From Fibrella aestuarina BUZ 2 (GTDB lineage: Bacteria; Bacteroidota; Bacteroidia; Cytophagales; Spirosomataceae): a stretch of 64,000 nucleotides of DNA. The notes beneath the pieces are model-generated. The model saw nothing but the letters and a program-made list of their open reading frames with translations, had not been told where the DNA came from and did no database searches. Location of the stretch: contig NC_020054.1 of the NCBI RefSeq assembly GCF_000331105.1, forward strand, positions 1,477,698 to 1,541,697, given 5' to 3'. Both the position numbers and the translations under genes were made by a program. The first letter of the stretch is position 1. Each line of letters starts with the position of its first letter. Shown here in pieces: positions 44,056-53,376 of the stretch.

Positions 44056-44096
44056 TAGGAAAGGGAAGTTCACCGTAAACTCCAAACTGAAGATTG

Positions 44097-44957
44097 TTAA
44101 AGGATAATCGTTCGGTTCTGGTGGATGAAGACACGGTCGTTGAAGACCAGTTTTAAGGCCTGCGAGAGCACGATTTTCTCCACGTCGCGGCCCATCGTGG
44201 CCATGTCGGTGGCGGTGTGGCGATGGTCTACTTCCTGCACGTTCTGGGCGATAATCGGGCCTTCGTCGAGGTTGTTGTTCACGAAGTGCGCCGTTGCGCC
44301 AATGATCTTGACGCCTCGTTCATAGGCCTGCCGGTAGGGGCTAGCCCCGATAAAGGCGGGCAGGAACGAATGGTGAATATTGACGATCCGGTTGTTGTAA
44401 TAGCCCACAAAATCGGGCGTAAGCACGCGCATGTATTTGGCCAGCACGAGGTAATCGGGCTGATAGATGGCTAACGTGCGCAGAATAGCGGCTTCGTGCT
44501 CCTCGCGGCTGCGGTTCTCGTGCGAGACGTAATGAAACGGAATACCAAACCGACTGACGAGCGGTTGCAGGGTATTGTAGTTGCTGACAACCGCCAGAAT
44601 ATCGGCATCCAATTCGTCGAAGCTGTAGCGGATGAGCAGCTCGCCCAGGCAATGGTGCTCTTTCGTTACGAAAACGACGATGTTCTTCTTGGCTTTCGGG
44701 TTGAGCCGCAGCTTGACGCCCTCCGGCAGCGTTTCGCGCAGCTCATTCAGTATTTGCTGTGGGTTCAGGTCGTCCGCTTCGGCACCCGCTGGTGCTGAAC
44801 CCACTTCAAACTCCGTTCGCATGAAAAACTGCCCGTCGGGGCTTACGTATTCGTCGTTTCGGATGATGTTGAGGTTATGGCGAAACAACACGCCCGTTAC
44901 GTGGTAAATCAGGCCAGGCATGTCGGGCCCGTCCATTAGCAGAATATGTTTAGTCAT
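44097..44957 (-). CDS. purU: Formyltetrahydrofolate deformylase
   Basis: A 286-residue enzyme that releases formate from 10-formyl-tetrahydrofolate. The N-terminal ACT domain (about 1-85) begins KHILLMDGPDMPGLIYHVTG. The formyltransferase domain has IVNIHHSFLPAFIGASPYRQA with the catalytic Asn-x-His pattern, and GATAHFVNNNLDEGPIIAQ with the key aspartate region. The ACT domain distinguishes PurU from PurN. ATG 44957 gives MTKHILLMDGP. It lies upstream of the YraN gene. Confidence 0.93.
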   Translation of the reverse strand: MTKHILLMDGPDMPGLIYHVTGVLFRHNLNIIRNDEYVSPDGQFFMRTEFEVGSAPAGAEADDLNPQQILNELRETLPEGVKLRLNPKAKKNIVVFVTKEHHCLGELLIRYSFDELDADILAVVSNYNTLQPLVSRFGIPFHYVSHENRSREEHEAAILRTLAIYQPDYLVLAKYMRVLTPDFVGYYNNRIVNIHHSFLPAFIGASPYRQAYERGVKIIGATAHFVNNNLDEGPIIAQNVQEVDHRHTATDMATMGRDVEKIVLSQALKLVFNDRVFIHQNRTIIL

Positions 44958-45168
44958 CACTGGCGGCAATAAGATGGCGGGCAAGATAGGCGGATTGCAG
45001 TAAATCTTATGCTAAAGACCATTTTGATACGAACGAATCTACTTACTTAGCGGTCATATCTGCCATTCGTTACTGGTTAGCTTCCTGAGCGGCTTTGCCA
45101 ACACGACAGCTTGCTCCACACCAACCGACCGATGGCACTTGACCCTTGACTAATTCATTATATCCATC

Positions 45169-46983
45169 GTGGAAGCACTCTTCTCGACATCGAAGCGAAA
45201 ACTCCTGCTCGAAGTAGCCTGGGAGGTTTGTAATCAGGTTGGCGGCATTTACACCGTTATTCGCTCGAAAGTACCCGCTATGGTTGAGAAGTGGGACGAC
45301 AACTACGTGTTGCTGGGGCCTTACTTTCCGCAAAAAGCCGCTGCCGAGTATGAACCCATTACTGAACCCGACGAAACGGAAATTGGGCAGACTGTCCGCA
45401 AAATGCGCCAGCTTGGCTACGAAGTCGAGTATGGCTACTGGCTCGTAACGGGCCGCCCGCGGGTGGTGTTGTTCAACCTGCAAAGCATGACCAGCCAGCT
45501 CGACGCGCTCAAAGCTGGCCTTTGGGAACGCCATAAGCTGCCTACGCTGGGCGTAGAAGACCTCGTTAATCAGACGCTGGCCTTCGGCGAAATGGTGCGG
45601 GTATTTATCAAACTCCTGGCCGACGACCACGCTCGCCGCGTGGACATGGCGGCCCATTTTCACGAGTGGATGGCGGCATCGGGCCTACCCGAGCTGCGCC
45701 GCGAAAACGTGAAAGTCGCCACCGTATTTACCACGCACGCAACCATGCTGGGCCGCTACCTGGCACAGAACGAAACCAATTTTTACGGCCGGCTGGATTC
45801 GTTCGACTGGCAGAAAGAAGCCCGCCATTACGGGATTGAAGCGCAGGCTACCATCGAACGGCTGGCGGCTTTGCAGAGCCACGTGTTTACCACCGTCAGC
45901 GATGTTACAGCCCGCGAATGTGAAGTTTTCCTGGGACGGAATCCTGATCTGATTCTGCCCAACGGCTTGAACGTGACGCGCTTTGCCGCTGCCCATGAGT
46001 TCCAGAACCTGCACGTTCGGTACAAAGAGCGCATTCACGAATTTGTGATGGGCCACTTTTTCCAGAACTACTCGTTCGACCTCGACAAGACGCTGTACTT
46101 CTTCACGTCGGGGCGGTTTGAGTTCAGCAACAAAGGGTATGACCTGACGCTCGAAGCGCTGGCCCGGCTCAACTGGCGAATGCGCGAAGCCAACATGGAT
46201 ATCACGGTGGTGATGTTCATGGTGACGAAGCAGCCCTACCGCTCGATTAACCCCGAGGTGCTGCACACCCGCGCCCTGCTCGACGAAATCCGCGAGACCA
46301 GTCAGGCGATTGAGAAACAGGTGGGCGAGCGCCTTTTCCTGGCGTCGGCGTCGGGCAGCGAAACCAGCCTGCCCGATCTCAACAAATTTGTGGATGAATA
46401 CTGGCGGCTGCGCCTGCGGCGGACGGTGCAAAGCTGGAAGACCAAGCAGTTACCCCGCTTTGTCACGCACGACCTGTTGCAGGAAGACGACATGACCCGC
46501 TTCATCCGGCAGGCCAACCTCGTCAACAATGAGTATGACCGGGTGAAAATCGTCTATCACCCCGATTTCATCGCGTCGACCAATCCGCTCTTTGGGCTCG
46601 ATTACAGTCAGTTTGTGCGGGGGTGCCACCTCGGCATTTTTCCCAGCTATTACGAACCCTGGGGCTATACGCCGCTTGAATGTGTGGTACGCGGCATTCC
46701 GACCGTCACGAGCGACCAATCGGGCTTTGGCGATTTCATCATGCAGATCATGCGCGACTACGAAAACCGGGGCATCTACGTGGTGAATCGCAAGACGCAG
46801 AATTTCGACGAAGCTGCCAACCAGCTCGCCGACATTCTGTACCGATTTGTCAGAATGAGCATGCGCGACCGGATTCAGCAACGAAACCGGGTTGAGAGCA
46901 TTTCCGACGTTTTTGACTGGACCAACCTCCGTTCGTACTACGATACGGCGCACGATCTGGCTCTAAAGCGGCGGAAACCGTAA
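45169..46983 (+). CDS. Glycogen synthase-like glycosyltransferase (GT3 type)
   Basis: A 604-residue cytosolic glycosyltransferase. The N-terminal LLLEVAWEVCNQVGGIYTVIRSK is the hallmark of the eukaryote-like GT3 glycogen synthases. FHEWMAASGLPELR, FTTHATMLGRYLA and RNPDLILPNGLNV follow. The C-terminal GCHLGIFPSYYEPWGYTPLECVVRGIPTVTSD carries the catalytic glutamate pair of the nucleotide-sugar site. It probably extends alpha-1,4-glucan from UDP-glucose. The start is GTG 45169. Bacteroidota often carry this GT3 type instead of GlgA. No branching enzyme is adjacent. Confidence 0.9.
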   Translation: MEALFSTSKRKLLLEVAWEVCNQVGGIYTVIRSKVPAMVEKWDDNYVLLGPYFPQKAAAEYEPITEPDETEIGQTVRKMRQLGYEVEYGYWLVTGRPRVVLFNLQSMTSQLDALKAGLWERHKLPTLGVEDLVNQTLAFGEMVRVFIKLLADDHARRVDMAAHFHEWMAASGLPELRRENVKVATVFTTHATMLGRYLAQNETNFYGRLDSFDWQKEARHYGIEAQATIERLAALQSHVFTTVSDVTARECEVFLGRNPDLILPNGLNVTRFAAAHEFQNLHVRYKERIHEFVMGHFFQNYSFDLDKTLYFFTSGRFEFSNKGYDLTLEALARLNWRMREANMDITVVMFMVTKQPYRSINPEVLHTRALLDEIRETSQAIEKQVGERLFLASASGSETSLPDLNKFVDEYWRLRLRRTVQSWKTKQLPRFVTHDLLQEDDMTRFIRQANLVNNEYDRVKIVYHPDFIASTNPLFGLDYSQFVRGCHLGIFPSYYEPWGYTPLECVVRGIPTVTSDQSGFGDFIMQIMRDYENRGIYVVNRKTQNFDEAANQLADILYRFVRMSMRDRIQQRNRVESISDVFDWTNLRSYYDTAHDLALKRRKP

Positions 46984-47003
46984 AATCGTCGGGCAGATTG
47001 ACC

Positions 47004-47080
47004 GGATTGGCAGGATAAGTAGGATTTATTTAGAATGTTGTGCACATTCAGGTAACCTATTCATCCTGCCATTCTGTTTA
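47004..47080. repeat. Weak inverted repeat before the DUF2851 gene
   Basis: GGAT words recur at 9-base spacing (47004, 47013, 47022), and the right side (about 47060-47080) carries the complementary ATCCTGCCATTC-type words. The architecture matches the other elements but pairing is less exact. It ends a few bases before ATG 47086. Confidence 0.4.
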
Positions 47081-47085
47081 TCGTT

Positions 47086-48402
47086 ATGTCCGAAGAGATG
47101 CTGTACTTTCTTTGGCAGTTTCAGTACTTAGCCGCTCAACCCCTGATCACCACCGATGGCGACCGGGTTGAGGTGATCCACCCGGGGTACCGCAACGGCA
47201 ACGCCGGCCCGGATTTCCTGAATGCCCGCTTACGGGTTGGCGGCGTCGAATGGGTCGGCACCGTGGAAGCACACGTAAAAACCTCGGATTGGCTGGCCCA
47301 CCGGCATCAAAACGACCGGGCCTATGATAATGTGATTCTGCACATTGTCTGGCAACACGATCGCCCAGCGGACAGCCCCGTTCCGCGCCCTGATGGCACC
47401 GCATTGCCCACGCTCGAACTGGCCCCACTGGTGCTGGACGGTTCGCCACCTAATCTATTGCTGACCAACTACCAACGACTGATCGACAACCGTGATCCGA
47501 TTCCCTGTGCCGGGCAGTTTCGGATGGTGAAACCGCTGCGCCAGACCGCCATGCTGGACAAATCCTTGCTCCAACGCCTTGAACACAAAGCAACGGCTGT
47601 CCGCGAGTTGTACGAGGCCACAGGCCACGATTGGGAAGAAACGGCTTATCGGCTGCTGGCAACGTACCTGGGCAGTAAGGTCAACGTGGAGCCGATGGAA
47701 CAGCTCACGCGGGCGGTGCCGCTACGTGTCTTGCAAAAACACCGCAACAGCCTGTTACAAGTCGAAGCCCTGTTGCTGGGTACGTCGGGGCTGATCCCAA
47801 CCCCAGATGACGAAAACGATGACTTTACGGTCGTGCTACGGCGCGAATATCAGTTTCTGGCTGCCAAATACAACCTGGCCGATCGACAACTGCCTGCTCA
47901 TATCTGGAAATGGGGAAAACTACGCCCGGCCGGTTTCCCTACGATGCGGCTGGCTCAACTGGCGGCATTGGTGCAGCAGCATGCCAGCCTCTTCTCGGTG
48001 CTGGTCGATACGGCGGGCGATGTACCGGCGTTACTGAAAGCGCTTCAGGTACGTCCATCGGCCTATTGGCAAACGCATTTTCAGTTTGGGAAGGTGGGCA
48101 AAAAAAACTCCGCCGCCTTGGGGACGTCGACCGCGCAGGGCCTACTCATCAATACGGCGGCCCCCTTGCTGGCTGCATATGCACAGCACAGAGAGCAGCC
48201 CGATTTGCTCGACCGAGCCGTATCCCTGCTTGAACAGCTGCCCCCCGAAGACAACCGCATCACGCGCCTGTGGGATGAGCTTGGTCTGCACATTCGGTCG
48301 GCGTTCGATTCGCAGGCGGCGTTAGAACTGTACAACGGGTTTTGTCTGCCCAAACGCTGCCTCAACTGCCAAATCGGCATTGCCTTGGTACGAGCTTCGT
48401 AA
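47086..48402 (+). CDS. DUF2851 family protein
   Basis: A 438-residue conserved protein of unknown function found mainly in Bacteroidota. The family block is complete near the N-terminus: HPGYRNGNAGPDFLNARLRV, WVGTVEAHVKTSDWLAH and YDNVILHIVWQHD. The central and C-terminal regions are helical. A C-terminal CLNCQIG pair of cysteines is the usual end motif. The acidic and histidine residues of the first block suggest a nuclease-like fold, but this is unproven. It converges on the GT4 gene with a two-base gap. Confidence 0.88.
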   Translation: MSEEMLYFLWQFQYLAAQPLITTDGDRVEVIHPGYRNGNAGPDFLNARLRVGGVEWVGTVEAHVKTSDWLAHRHQNDRAYDNVILHIVWQHDRPADSPVPRPDGTALPTLELAPLVLDGSPPNLLLTNYQRLIDNRDPIPCAGQFRMVKPLRQTAMLDKSLLQRLEHKATAVRELYEATGHDWEETAYRLLATYLGSKVNVEPMEQLTRAVPLRVLQKHRNSLLQVEALLLGTSGLIPTPDDENDDFTVVLRREYQFLAAKYNLADRQLPAHIWKWGKLRPAGFPTMRLAQLAALVQQHASLFSVLVDTAGDVPALLKALQVRPSAYWQTHFQFGKVGKKNSAALGTSTAQGLLINTAAPLLAAYAQHREQPDLLDRAVSLLEQLPPEDNRITRLWDELGLHIRSAFDSQAALELYNGFCLPKRCLNCQIGIALVRAS

Positions 48403-48404
48403 GG

Positions 48405-49679
48405 CTAGGCGTGCACCATCGACTGACCAACGCCAACGCGCAAGAGGGCGTTTTCAAGCCGGTCGATAGCCGAAGTGGTGTCCCATTTGTCGGCGACCAT
48501 CGCACGCCCCTGCTCCGACAGCCGTTGGTGCAGAGCCGAATCATGCAGCAGCCGATGAACACCCGCTGCCAGCTGGGCGGGATCACGCGGGAAGAGCAGG
48601 CCGTTCTGGCCATCGATTACCGTTTCGCGGATACCCCCTTCGGCTACGGCTACAACCGGCAAGCCACAGGCGTTAGCTTCCAGCGGCGCAAAACCGAAGG
48701 GCTCCAGTTCCGAGGTGTACAGCAGACAAGTCGCCGTATTGAGCAAGTGGGTCAGTTCATCCTGCGTCACGCGTTCGCGCGGCTGGAAATCGACCCCCAA
48801 TTGCTGGCTGAGTTGAATCACTTCGTTCACATACAGGCTGTTGCCCATGTTACCAACCCAGATCAGGGGCGGGCGGCGTTCGGCCGGGAGTTGAGCCAGC
48901 GCGCGGATGGCTGTGTCGGGGCGTTTATGAGGGAAAAAGGCGCCGAGGCCTAGCACGAAAGGCTGGCGGGGCAGGTCCTGGAAGGGGAATAGGTGCGTAT
49001 CAATGCCCAGATAACAGACCTCGCAACGTTGTGTACCGCCCTGATGATCGGCACCATAGGCCCGCACGACGCTTTCGTTGGTGAAATAGGAATTGACCAG
49101 CACCTTATCGAACGACTCGTAATTCAGCAACTCTTCGCGTACCCGCACTCGCGCCTGCCGTTGCTCAAACAGGTCGCGCCAAAACGCCTGCCGGTACGTG
49201 GCATCCTGCCAGCGACCACTAGCTGGCGGTAGTGCCGACCAGCGTTGGGTGGGGAACGCCTCGAACAGCGACCGATTCGGCTCACCCAGATAAAGTACTT
49301 TCGGTAGCTTCACAAAGCGCCCGATGTAAGGCATCATGAACGTCTGGCAGGAGTTGGCAAACAGGACATCATGCCCTCCCGCTTCAATCTGCGCGGCTGA
49401 CTGTCGGCAGGCGTCCAGCATGCGTTCAACCTGCGTGTCGGGCAGATACGCAATAGACCGTAGGCGATCGCGGTACTGGTGCCGGATGCGGATGGTCATA
49501 TCGAGTGGAACCACCTTGGGCGCACCCGCGTATTGATTCACATCGAGGTAATCGCTGTCGGCCATCGAGGTCGTATACACCGTCAACTGGTGACCGCGCT
49601 CGGCTAGCCCTTTAATGTGTTGGTGTAGTGCACGGCTGGCTCCGCCACTGGGTAGGTTATGCCAAATGGCAATATTCAT
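48405..49679 (-). CDS. GT4-family glycosyltransferase
   Basis: A 424-residue GT-B fold glycosyltransferase. The N-terminus MNIAIWHNLPSGGASRALHQHI is the acceptor-domain glycine-rich start. LGLGAFFPHKRPDTAIRAL opens the donor domain, and SELEPFGFAPLEANACGLPVVAVAEGGIRE is the E-x7-E donor-binding motif. The sugar and acceptor are unknown; such enzymes add sugars to lipids or polysaccharides at the cytosolic membrane face. It occupies the place after gldE where gldD is usually found. A TAnnTTTG box on the minus strand suggests its own promoter. Confidence 0.85.
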   Translation of the reverse strand: MNIAIWHNLPSGGASRALHQHIKGLAERGHQLTVYTTSMADSDYLDVNQYAGAPKVVPLDMTIRIRHQYRDRLRSIAYLPDTQVERMLDACRQSAAQIEAGGHDVLFANSCQTFMMPYIGRFVKLPKVLYLGEPNRSLFEAFPTQRWSALPPASGRWQDATYRQAFWRDLFEQRQARVRVREELLNYESFDKVLVNSYFTNESVVRAYGADHQGGTQRCEVCYLGIDTHLFPFQDLPRQPFVLGLGAFFPHKRPDTAIRALAQLPAERRPPLIWVGNMGNSLYVNEVIQLSQQLGVDFQPRERVTQDELTHLLNTATCLLYTSELEPFGFAPLEANACGLPVVAVAEGGIRETVIDGQNGLLFPRDPAQLAAGVHRLLHDSALHQRLSEQGRAMVADKWDTTSAIDRLENALLRVGVGQSMVHA

Positions 49680-49711
49680 GCGCTGTAAAGCTCTTGGTTC
49701 CGAATCCGACG

Positions 49712-49719
49712 CAAAGCTA
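49712..49719 (-). promoter_or_regulatory. TAnnTTTG promoter box of the GT4 gene
   Basis: TAGCTTTG on the minus strand, 33 bases before the GT4 ATG and just past the end of gldE. It would uncouple the glycosyltransferase gene from the gldE message. No clear -33 TTG. Confidence 0.35.
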
Positions 49720-49729
49720 CGCCGTGATG

Positions 49730-51067
49730 CTACTTCTCCGTTAAGTTTTGCTGGGTAACACGCACTTCCCGAATGCGTTTGTCGTCGGCCAGCAAGACAT
49801 GGAACGTGAAATCGTCGAAGGTAATCTCATCCCCCGCTTGGGGCAAACGGCTGAACAATTCGAGCAGCAAGCCACCCAGCGACTCACTATCGCCCCGAAC
49901 AGCATCGAAAGCGGTTGGGTCCACGTCGAGCACGCGACATACGTCGGTCAGCGGGGTACGTCCTTCAAAAATCACCGTCTGCTCATCCACCCGGCGGTAA
50001 CCCGTAGGCGTTTCGTCGTCGAACTCGTCGTTGATATCGCCGAAAATTTCTTCGATAATGTCTTCCAGCGTTACCAGGCCGCGCGTGCCGCCATATTCAT
50101 CGATCACGACGGCCATGTGCACGCGTTTTCGTTGAAAATCCTGCATCAGGTCGTCGACCATTTTTGTCTCAGGAATGTAGAAGGCGGGCCGCAACAGCGG
50201 CTTCCAGTCGAACGACGCGTCGGCCTGAAGGTGCGGCAACAGGTCTTTGAGGTACAGAATGCCTTCGATCTGATCGATGGTTTCGTGGTAAATCGGTACC
50301 CGCGAATAGCCGGCGTCGTTGAGTTGAGCCAGTAATTGTGGAAAGGGCAGATCGTCGGGAAAGGCCGTGATATCCATGCGGGCGCGCATGACCTGCCGGG
50401 CCGTGAGGTTGCTGAAGTTAACAATGCCTTTCAGCAACTCCCGTTCCTCTTCGCTGGCATCGGAGCCGGTCAGTTCAACCGCATCGCTGAGCTCTTCGGC
50501 CGATAGTTTATAGCCTTTGCGCTGAATGCGCTTGTCGATCTGATTACTAAGGCTGACCAGCAGTTTGGCTACCGGCGCAAACACGAATAAGGCTATACGC
50601 GCGAGCCAGTAGGTACGTCCGGCCGTAGCTGGCGCATACTGGGCGGCGTAGATTTTGGGCACCATTTCGCCAAATACCACAATGCCGATGGTGGTCGTAA
50701 CGGTCACAGCCGCCAGGACCCAGCCCGAGGTATGCGACAGCGCCGTGGCCACCCAGGTCATGTACGTGACGATGAGGACAATGGCAATATTGAGGAGGTT
50801 ATTGAGAATGACCAGCGAGGCCAGCAGCCGCTTGGGCCGGTCGAGCAGGGTGGCGATGCGGCGTTGGGTAGGCTCGTTGCTTTCCCGGTAGCGCGCCCGA
50901 TCCTGTGGGGTAAGCGCAAAAAAAGACGCTTCTGCGGCAGAGGCCATCGCGGCACCCAGCAGCAAAAGCAACACAACGGCGAAGTAGGGGCCGTAAAAAC
51001 GAAGATAGGTGCTCCAATCGCTACCGACGGGAAGCACCTGTGTGGAAGAAGGGTCTCCTGGATCCAT
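49730..51067 (-). CDS. gldE: Gliding motility-associated protein GldE (CNNM-CBS-CorC family)
   Basis: A 445-residue inner-membrane protein. Hydrophobic segments at about 27-50, 85-115, 118-140 and 155-185 form a DUF21/CNNM-type domain. Paired CBS domains (about 215-345) include RAFGYSR-like and GGTRGLVTLEDIIEEIFGDI motifs, and a CorC/HlyC domain closes the protein. Gene order with ssb and mutY matches the arrangement known for gldE in Flavobacterium, which supports the GldE name over a generic hemolysin or CorC-like label. gldD is absent downstream. Motility itself cannot be inferred from this gene alone. Confidence 0.85.
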   Translation of the reverse strand: MDPGDPSSTQVLPVGSDWSTYLRFYGPYFAVVLLLLLGAAMASAAEASFFALTPQDRARYRESNEPTQRRIATLLDRPKRLLASLVILNNLLNIAIVLIVTYMTWVATALSHTSGWVLAAVTVTTTIGIVVFGEMVPKIYAAQYAPATAGRTYWLARIALFVFAPVAKLLVSLSNQIDKRIQRKGYKLSAEELSDAVELTGSDASEEERELLKGIVNFSNLTARQVMRARMDITAFPDDLPFPQLLAQLNDAGYSRVPIYHETIDQIEGILYLKDLLPHLQADASFDWKPLLRPAFYIPETKMVDDLMQDFQRKRVHMAVVIDEYGGTRGLVTLEDIIEEIFGDINDEFDDETPTGYRRVDEQTVIFEGRTPLTDVCRVLDVDPTAFDAVRGDSESLGGLLLELFSRLPQAGDEITFDDFTFHVLLADDKRIREVRVTQQNLTEK

Positions 51068-51077
51068 AGGGAAACGG

Positions 51078-51127
51078 GTTTAACGGATGTAGCAGCCCGT
51101 AGCTACTGGCTGCTACATCCGTTAAAC
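51078..51127. repeat. Perfect 20-bp hairpin between ssb and gldE
   Basis: Positions 51078-51097 are an exact reverse complement of 51108-51127, with a 10-base loop. It lies between two same-strand genes and fills most of the gap. No T-run follows on the minus strand, so a processing or stability role is as likely as termination. Confidence 0.85.
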
Positions 51128-51132
51128 TAAGT

Positions 51133-51666
51133 TTAGAACGGTAAATCGTCGTCGCCGCTGTTATCGAAAGCGGCTGGTGCCGGGGCTGGTTTAGGCTGAC
51201 GAGCGGGGGCAGGGGCGGGTGCCGGTTGCGGAGCCGCCTGCTGACGCGGGGCTGGCGCCGGAGCCGGTTGGGGGGCGGCCTGCTGCTGCTGACGCGGCGC
51301 GGGCGCTGATTCGTACTGGCCACCACCATCGTCGTTGCGGCTACCCAGCAATTGCATGGTCGTAGCCCGTACGCGCAGCGAGAAGCGCTCTTTCCCTTCT
51401 TTATCGACCCAGGTTTCGGTGCGGAGGCGTCCTTCGATGTATACGGGGTTGCCTTTGCGCAGGTATTGCTCGGCTACCTTGGCCTGTTCATTCCAAAGCT
51501 CAACGCGGAACCATTCGGTTTGCTCGACACGCTCGCCATTCCGGTTGGTAAACTTCTCCGTCGTGGCCACATTGAACTGCGCCACCACGCCACCACCATC
51601 CAAATAACGAACTTCGGGGTCGGCCCCCAGATTCCCAATCAACGTTACTTTGTTTAAGCTTGCCAT
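51133..51666 (-). CDS. ssb: Single-stranded DNA-binding protein
   Basis: A 177-residue OB-fold protein. The DNA-binding domain (about 1-108) starts MASLNKVTLIGNLGADPEVRY and includes FNVATTEKF, EWFRVELWNEQAKVAEQYLRKG and VYIEGRLRTETW. A long Pro/Ala/Gln-rich linker (about 120-165) is encoded by repeated GC-rich triplets. The acidic C-terminal tip DDDLPF recruits replication and repair partners. It lies between mutY and gldE on the same strand, an arrangement conserved in Bacteroidota. Confidence 0.96.
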   Translation of the reverse strand: MASLNKVTLIGNLGADPEVRYLDGGGVVAQFNVATTEKFTNRNGERVEQTEWFRVELWNEQAKVAEQYLRKGNPVYIEGRLRTETWVDKEGKERFSLRVRATTMQLLGSRNDDGGGQYESAPAPRQQQQAAPQPAPAPAPRQQAAPQPAPAPAPARQPKPAPAPAAFDNSGDDDLPF

Positions 51667-51749
51667 GTGTTAACTGTGTTTAAAAATCGGTCTTTACGGC
51701 GGTTTAGGCGTCCGGCGCAGAAGAATTAAAGTTACTGAAATCTACCGAC

Positions 51750-52919
51750 TTATCCAAACTGTTTCTCAAAATAAGCGGTGATCAGAACGGGCTTCGGCAA
51801 CTGCTCTACATCGGCTCTGGTAAACCAGCGGAGGCCCTCAGGCAGCGCCGTTTTGTCAGCCTCAGGCAGCGCAATTTCGTAGAAAAAAGCCTTCACCCGC
51901 TGGTGCGACAAAAGCTGCTGCTCGGCGATGGCCGGGCCAACCAAAACGCCCGCTTCGACCAAATTGTTCGCCTCGCCAGGTACGTCGACCGAGCGCCAGT
52001 TGGGGGCGGGTTCGTCGGTTTCGGTGCCATAAAATTCATACAGATTCTGCCAGATGTCGCGCTGGGTACGTTCCCGCAGGGCAAACTGGGCTGCCTCGCC
52101 CTCGCCCCGCCGAAAGACGAAGTAGGTGAAGAACCGCTCGCGCACGGGCGCTTTCTTTTTCTTGACGGGTAGTTTGTGCTGCCGCCCGGTCAGGTAGGCC
52201 CGGCACTGCTGCTGAACGGGGCAGAGCAGGCAGTCAGGCGCTACGGGCGTACACTGGATAGCCCCAAACTCCATAATAGCCTGGTTATACGTGGCCGGGT
52301 CGACGGCGTGGGCCATCAGGCGGGTGGCGAGCGCGGCAAACGTTTTCTTGGCCTGCGTGGTCGTGATGTCTTCTTCGATTCCAAACACGCGCGCCAGCAC
52401 ACGGTACACGTTGCCATCTACCACCGGCACCCGTTCGCCAAATGCGAAGGAGGCAACGGCGGCGGCGGTGTACGTACCGATTCCCTTGAGCGTCAATAAT
52501 TCGTGGTACGTATCCGGAAATTGCCCCTGCTTGGTGTCGGCAATAAGCTTGGCTGTTTGGTGAAGATTGCGAGCCCGTGAGTAGTAGCCCAGCCCCTGCC
52601 AGAGGCGCAGTAATTCGCGTTCGTCGGCCCGGGCCAGATCAACCAGTGTGGGATAAGCCTCGATAAACCGAAGGTAATAGGGAAGTCCCTGTGCCACACG
52701 TGTTTGCTGAAGAATCACCTCCGACAGCCAAATGCGGTAAGGATCGGTTGTATGTCGCCAGGGTAAGTCGCGCCGGTGGCGTTCATACCACCGTTCGAGG
52801 GTAGGGCCAAAGTGGGTAACTTCGGGCGCTTCCTCAGCCGCGTTACCCGCTGATTGCCAGTTCAAAATAATCGTAAGATTTTCGCCGTTGACTGGTAATA
52901 AAGGAGCAAGGGGTTTCAT
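51750..52919 (-). CDS. mutY: A/G-specific adenine DNA glycosylase
   Basis: A 389-residue base-excision repair enzyme removing adenine paired with 8-oxoguanine. Glu67 in WLSEVILQQTRV and Asp168 in VPVVDGNVYRV are the catalytic residues. The helix-hairpin-helix is LKGIGTYTAAAVASFAFG (144-161). The [4Fe-4S] ligands are Cys223, Cys230, Cys233 and Cys239 (C-x6-C-x2-C-x5-C). The C-terminal NUDIX-like domain recognises 8-oxoG. ATG 52919 is selected; about 30 residues precede the usual E. coli start. Head of the minus-strand mutY-ssb-gldE run. Confidence 0.95.
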   Translation of the reverse strand: MKPLAPLLPVNGENLTIILNWQSAGNAAEEAPEVTHFGPTLERWYERHRRDLPWRHTTDPYRIWLSEVILQQTRVAQGLPYYLRFIEAYPTLVDLARADERELLRLWQGLGYYSRARNLHQTAKLIADTKQGQFPDTYHELLTLKGIGTYTAAAVASFAFGERVPVVDGNVYRVLARVFGIEEDITTTQAKKTFAALATRLMAHAVDPATYNQAIMEFGAIQCTPVAPDCLLCPVQQQCRAYLTGRQHKLPVKKKKAPVRERFFTYFVFRRGEGEAAQFALRERTQRDIWQNLYEFYGTETDEPAPNWRSVDVPGEANNLVEAGVLVGPAIAEQQLLSHQRVKAFFYEIALPEADKTALPEGLRWFTRADVEQLPKPVLITAYFEKQFG

Positions 52920-52936
52920 TATCAACCGAAAAGACC

Positions 52937-52944
52937 TACCTTTG
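52937..52944 (+). promoter_or_regulatory. TAnnTTTG promoter box of the HU gene
   Basis: TACCTTTG, about 60 bases before the GTG start at 53004. No well-placed -33 TTG is visible. Confidence 0.45.
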
Positions 52945-53003
52945 TACTCCTTTTTCAGTACCTTAAAATCAACAACCAAGTAATCGCTAAAGTTTAGTAA
53001 GTC

Positions 53004-53306
53004 GTGACGAAAGCAGACGTAATCGCTGAGATCTCGGATAAGACCGGAATCGATAAAGCAGATGTGACCGTTACCTTAGAGAAGTTCTTTTCGGTCGTTA
53101 AAGATTCATTGGCCGAAGGAGAAAACATCTATGTAAGAGGGTTCGGTAGCTTCATTAATAAGAAACGCGCCAAGAAAGTGGCTCGTAATATCTCGAAGAA
53201 CACGGCTATGGTGATCGATGAGCATTTCATCCCCAGCTTTAAGCCGGCTAAGGTCTTCGTTGAGCAAGTTAAAACCAGCGACAAAGCCAAAGTTTCGGCT
53301 GAGTAA
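53004..53306 (+). CDS. HU/IHF-family DNA-binding protein
   Basis: A 100-residue nucleoid protein. MTKADVIAEISDKTGIDKADV forms the dimerisation helices. YVRGFGSFINKKRAKKVARNI is the beta-arm region with basic residues, followed by FIPSFKPAKVF. The start is GTG 53004, since no ATG is available at the family N-terminus. Divergent from mutY; the intergenic region carries a TAnnTTTG box. It heads the HU-TPR-COX24-rng run. Confidence 0.93.
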   Translation: MTKADVIAEISDKTGIDKADVTVTLEKFFSVVKDSLAEGENIYVRGFGSFINKKRAKKVARNISKNTAMVIDEHFIPSFKPAKVFVEQVKTSDKAKVSAE

Positions 53307-53376
53307 GCCTCAGTAATCAGCCTTGCGTCTCGCCTTCGGGTCATACGCAAGGCTGTTTGCTACGTCCCGGTTCTGT

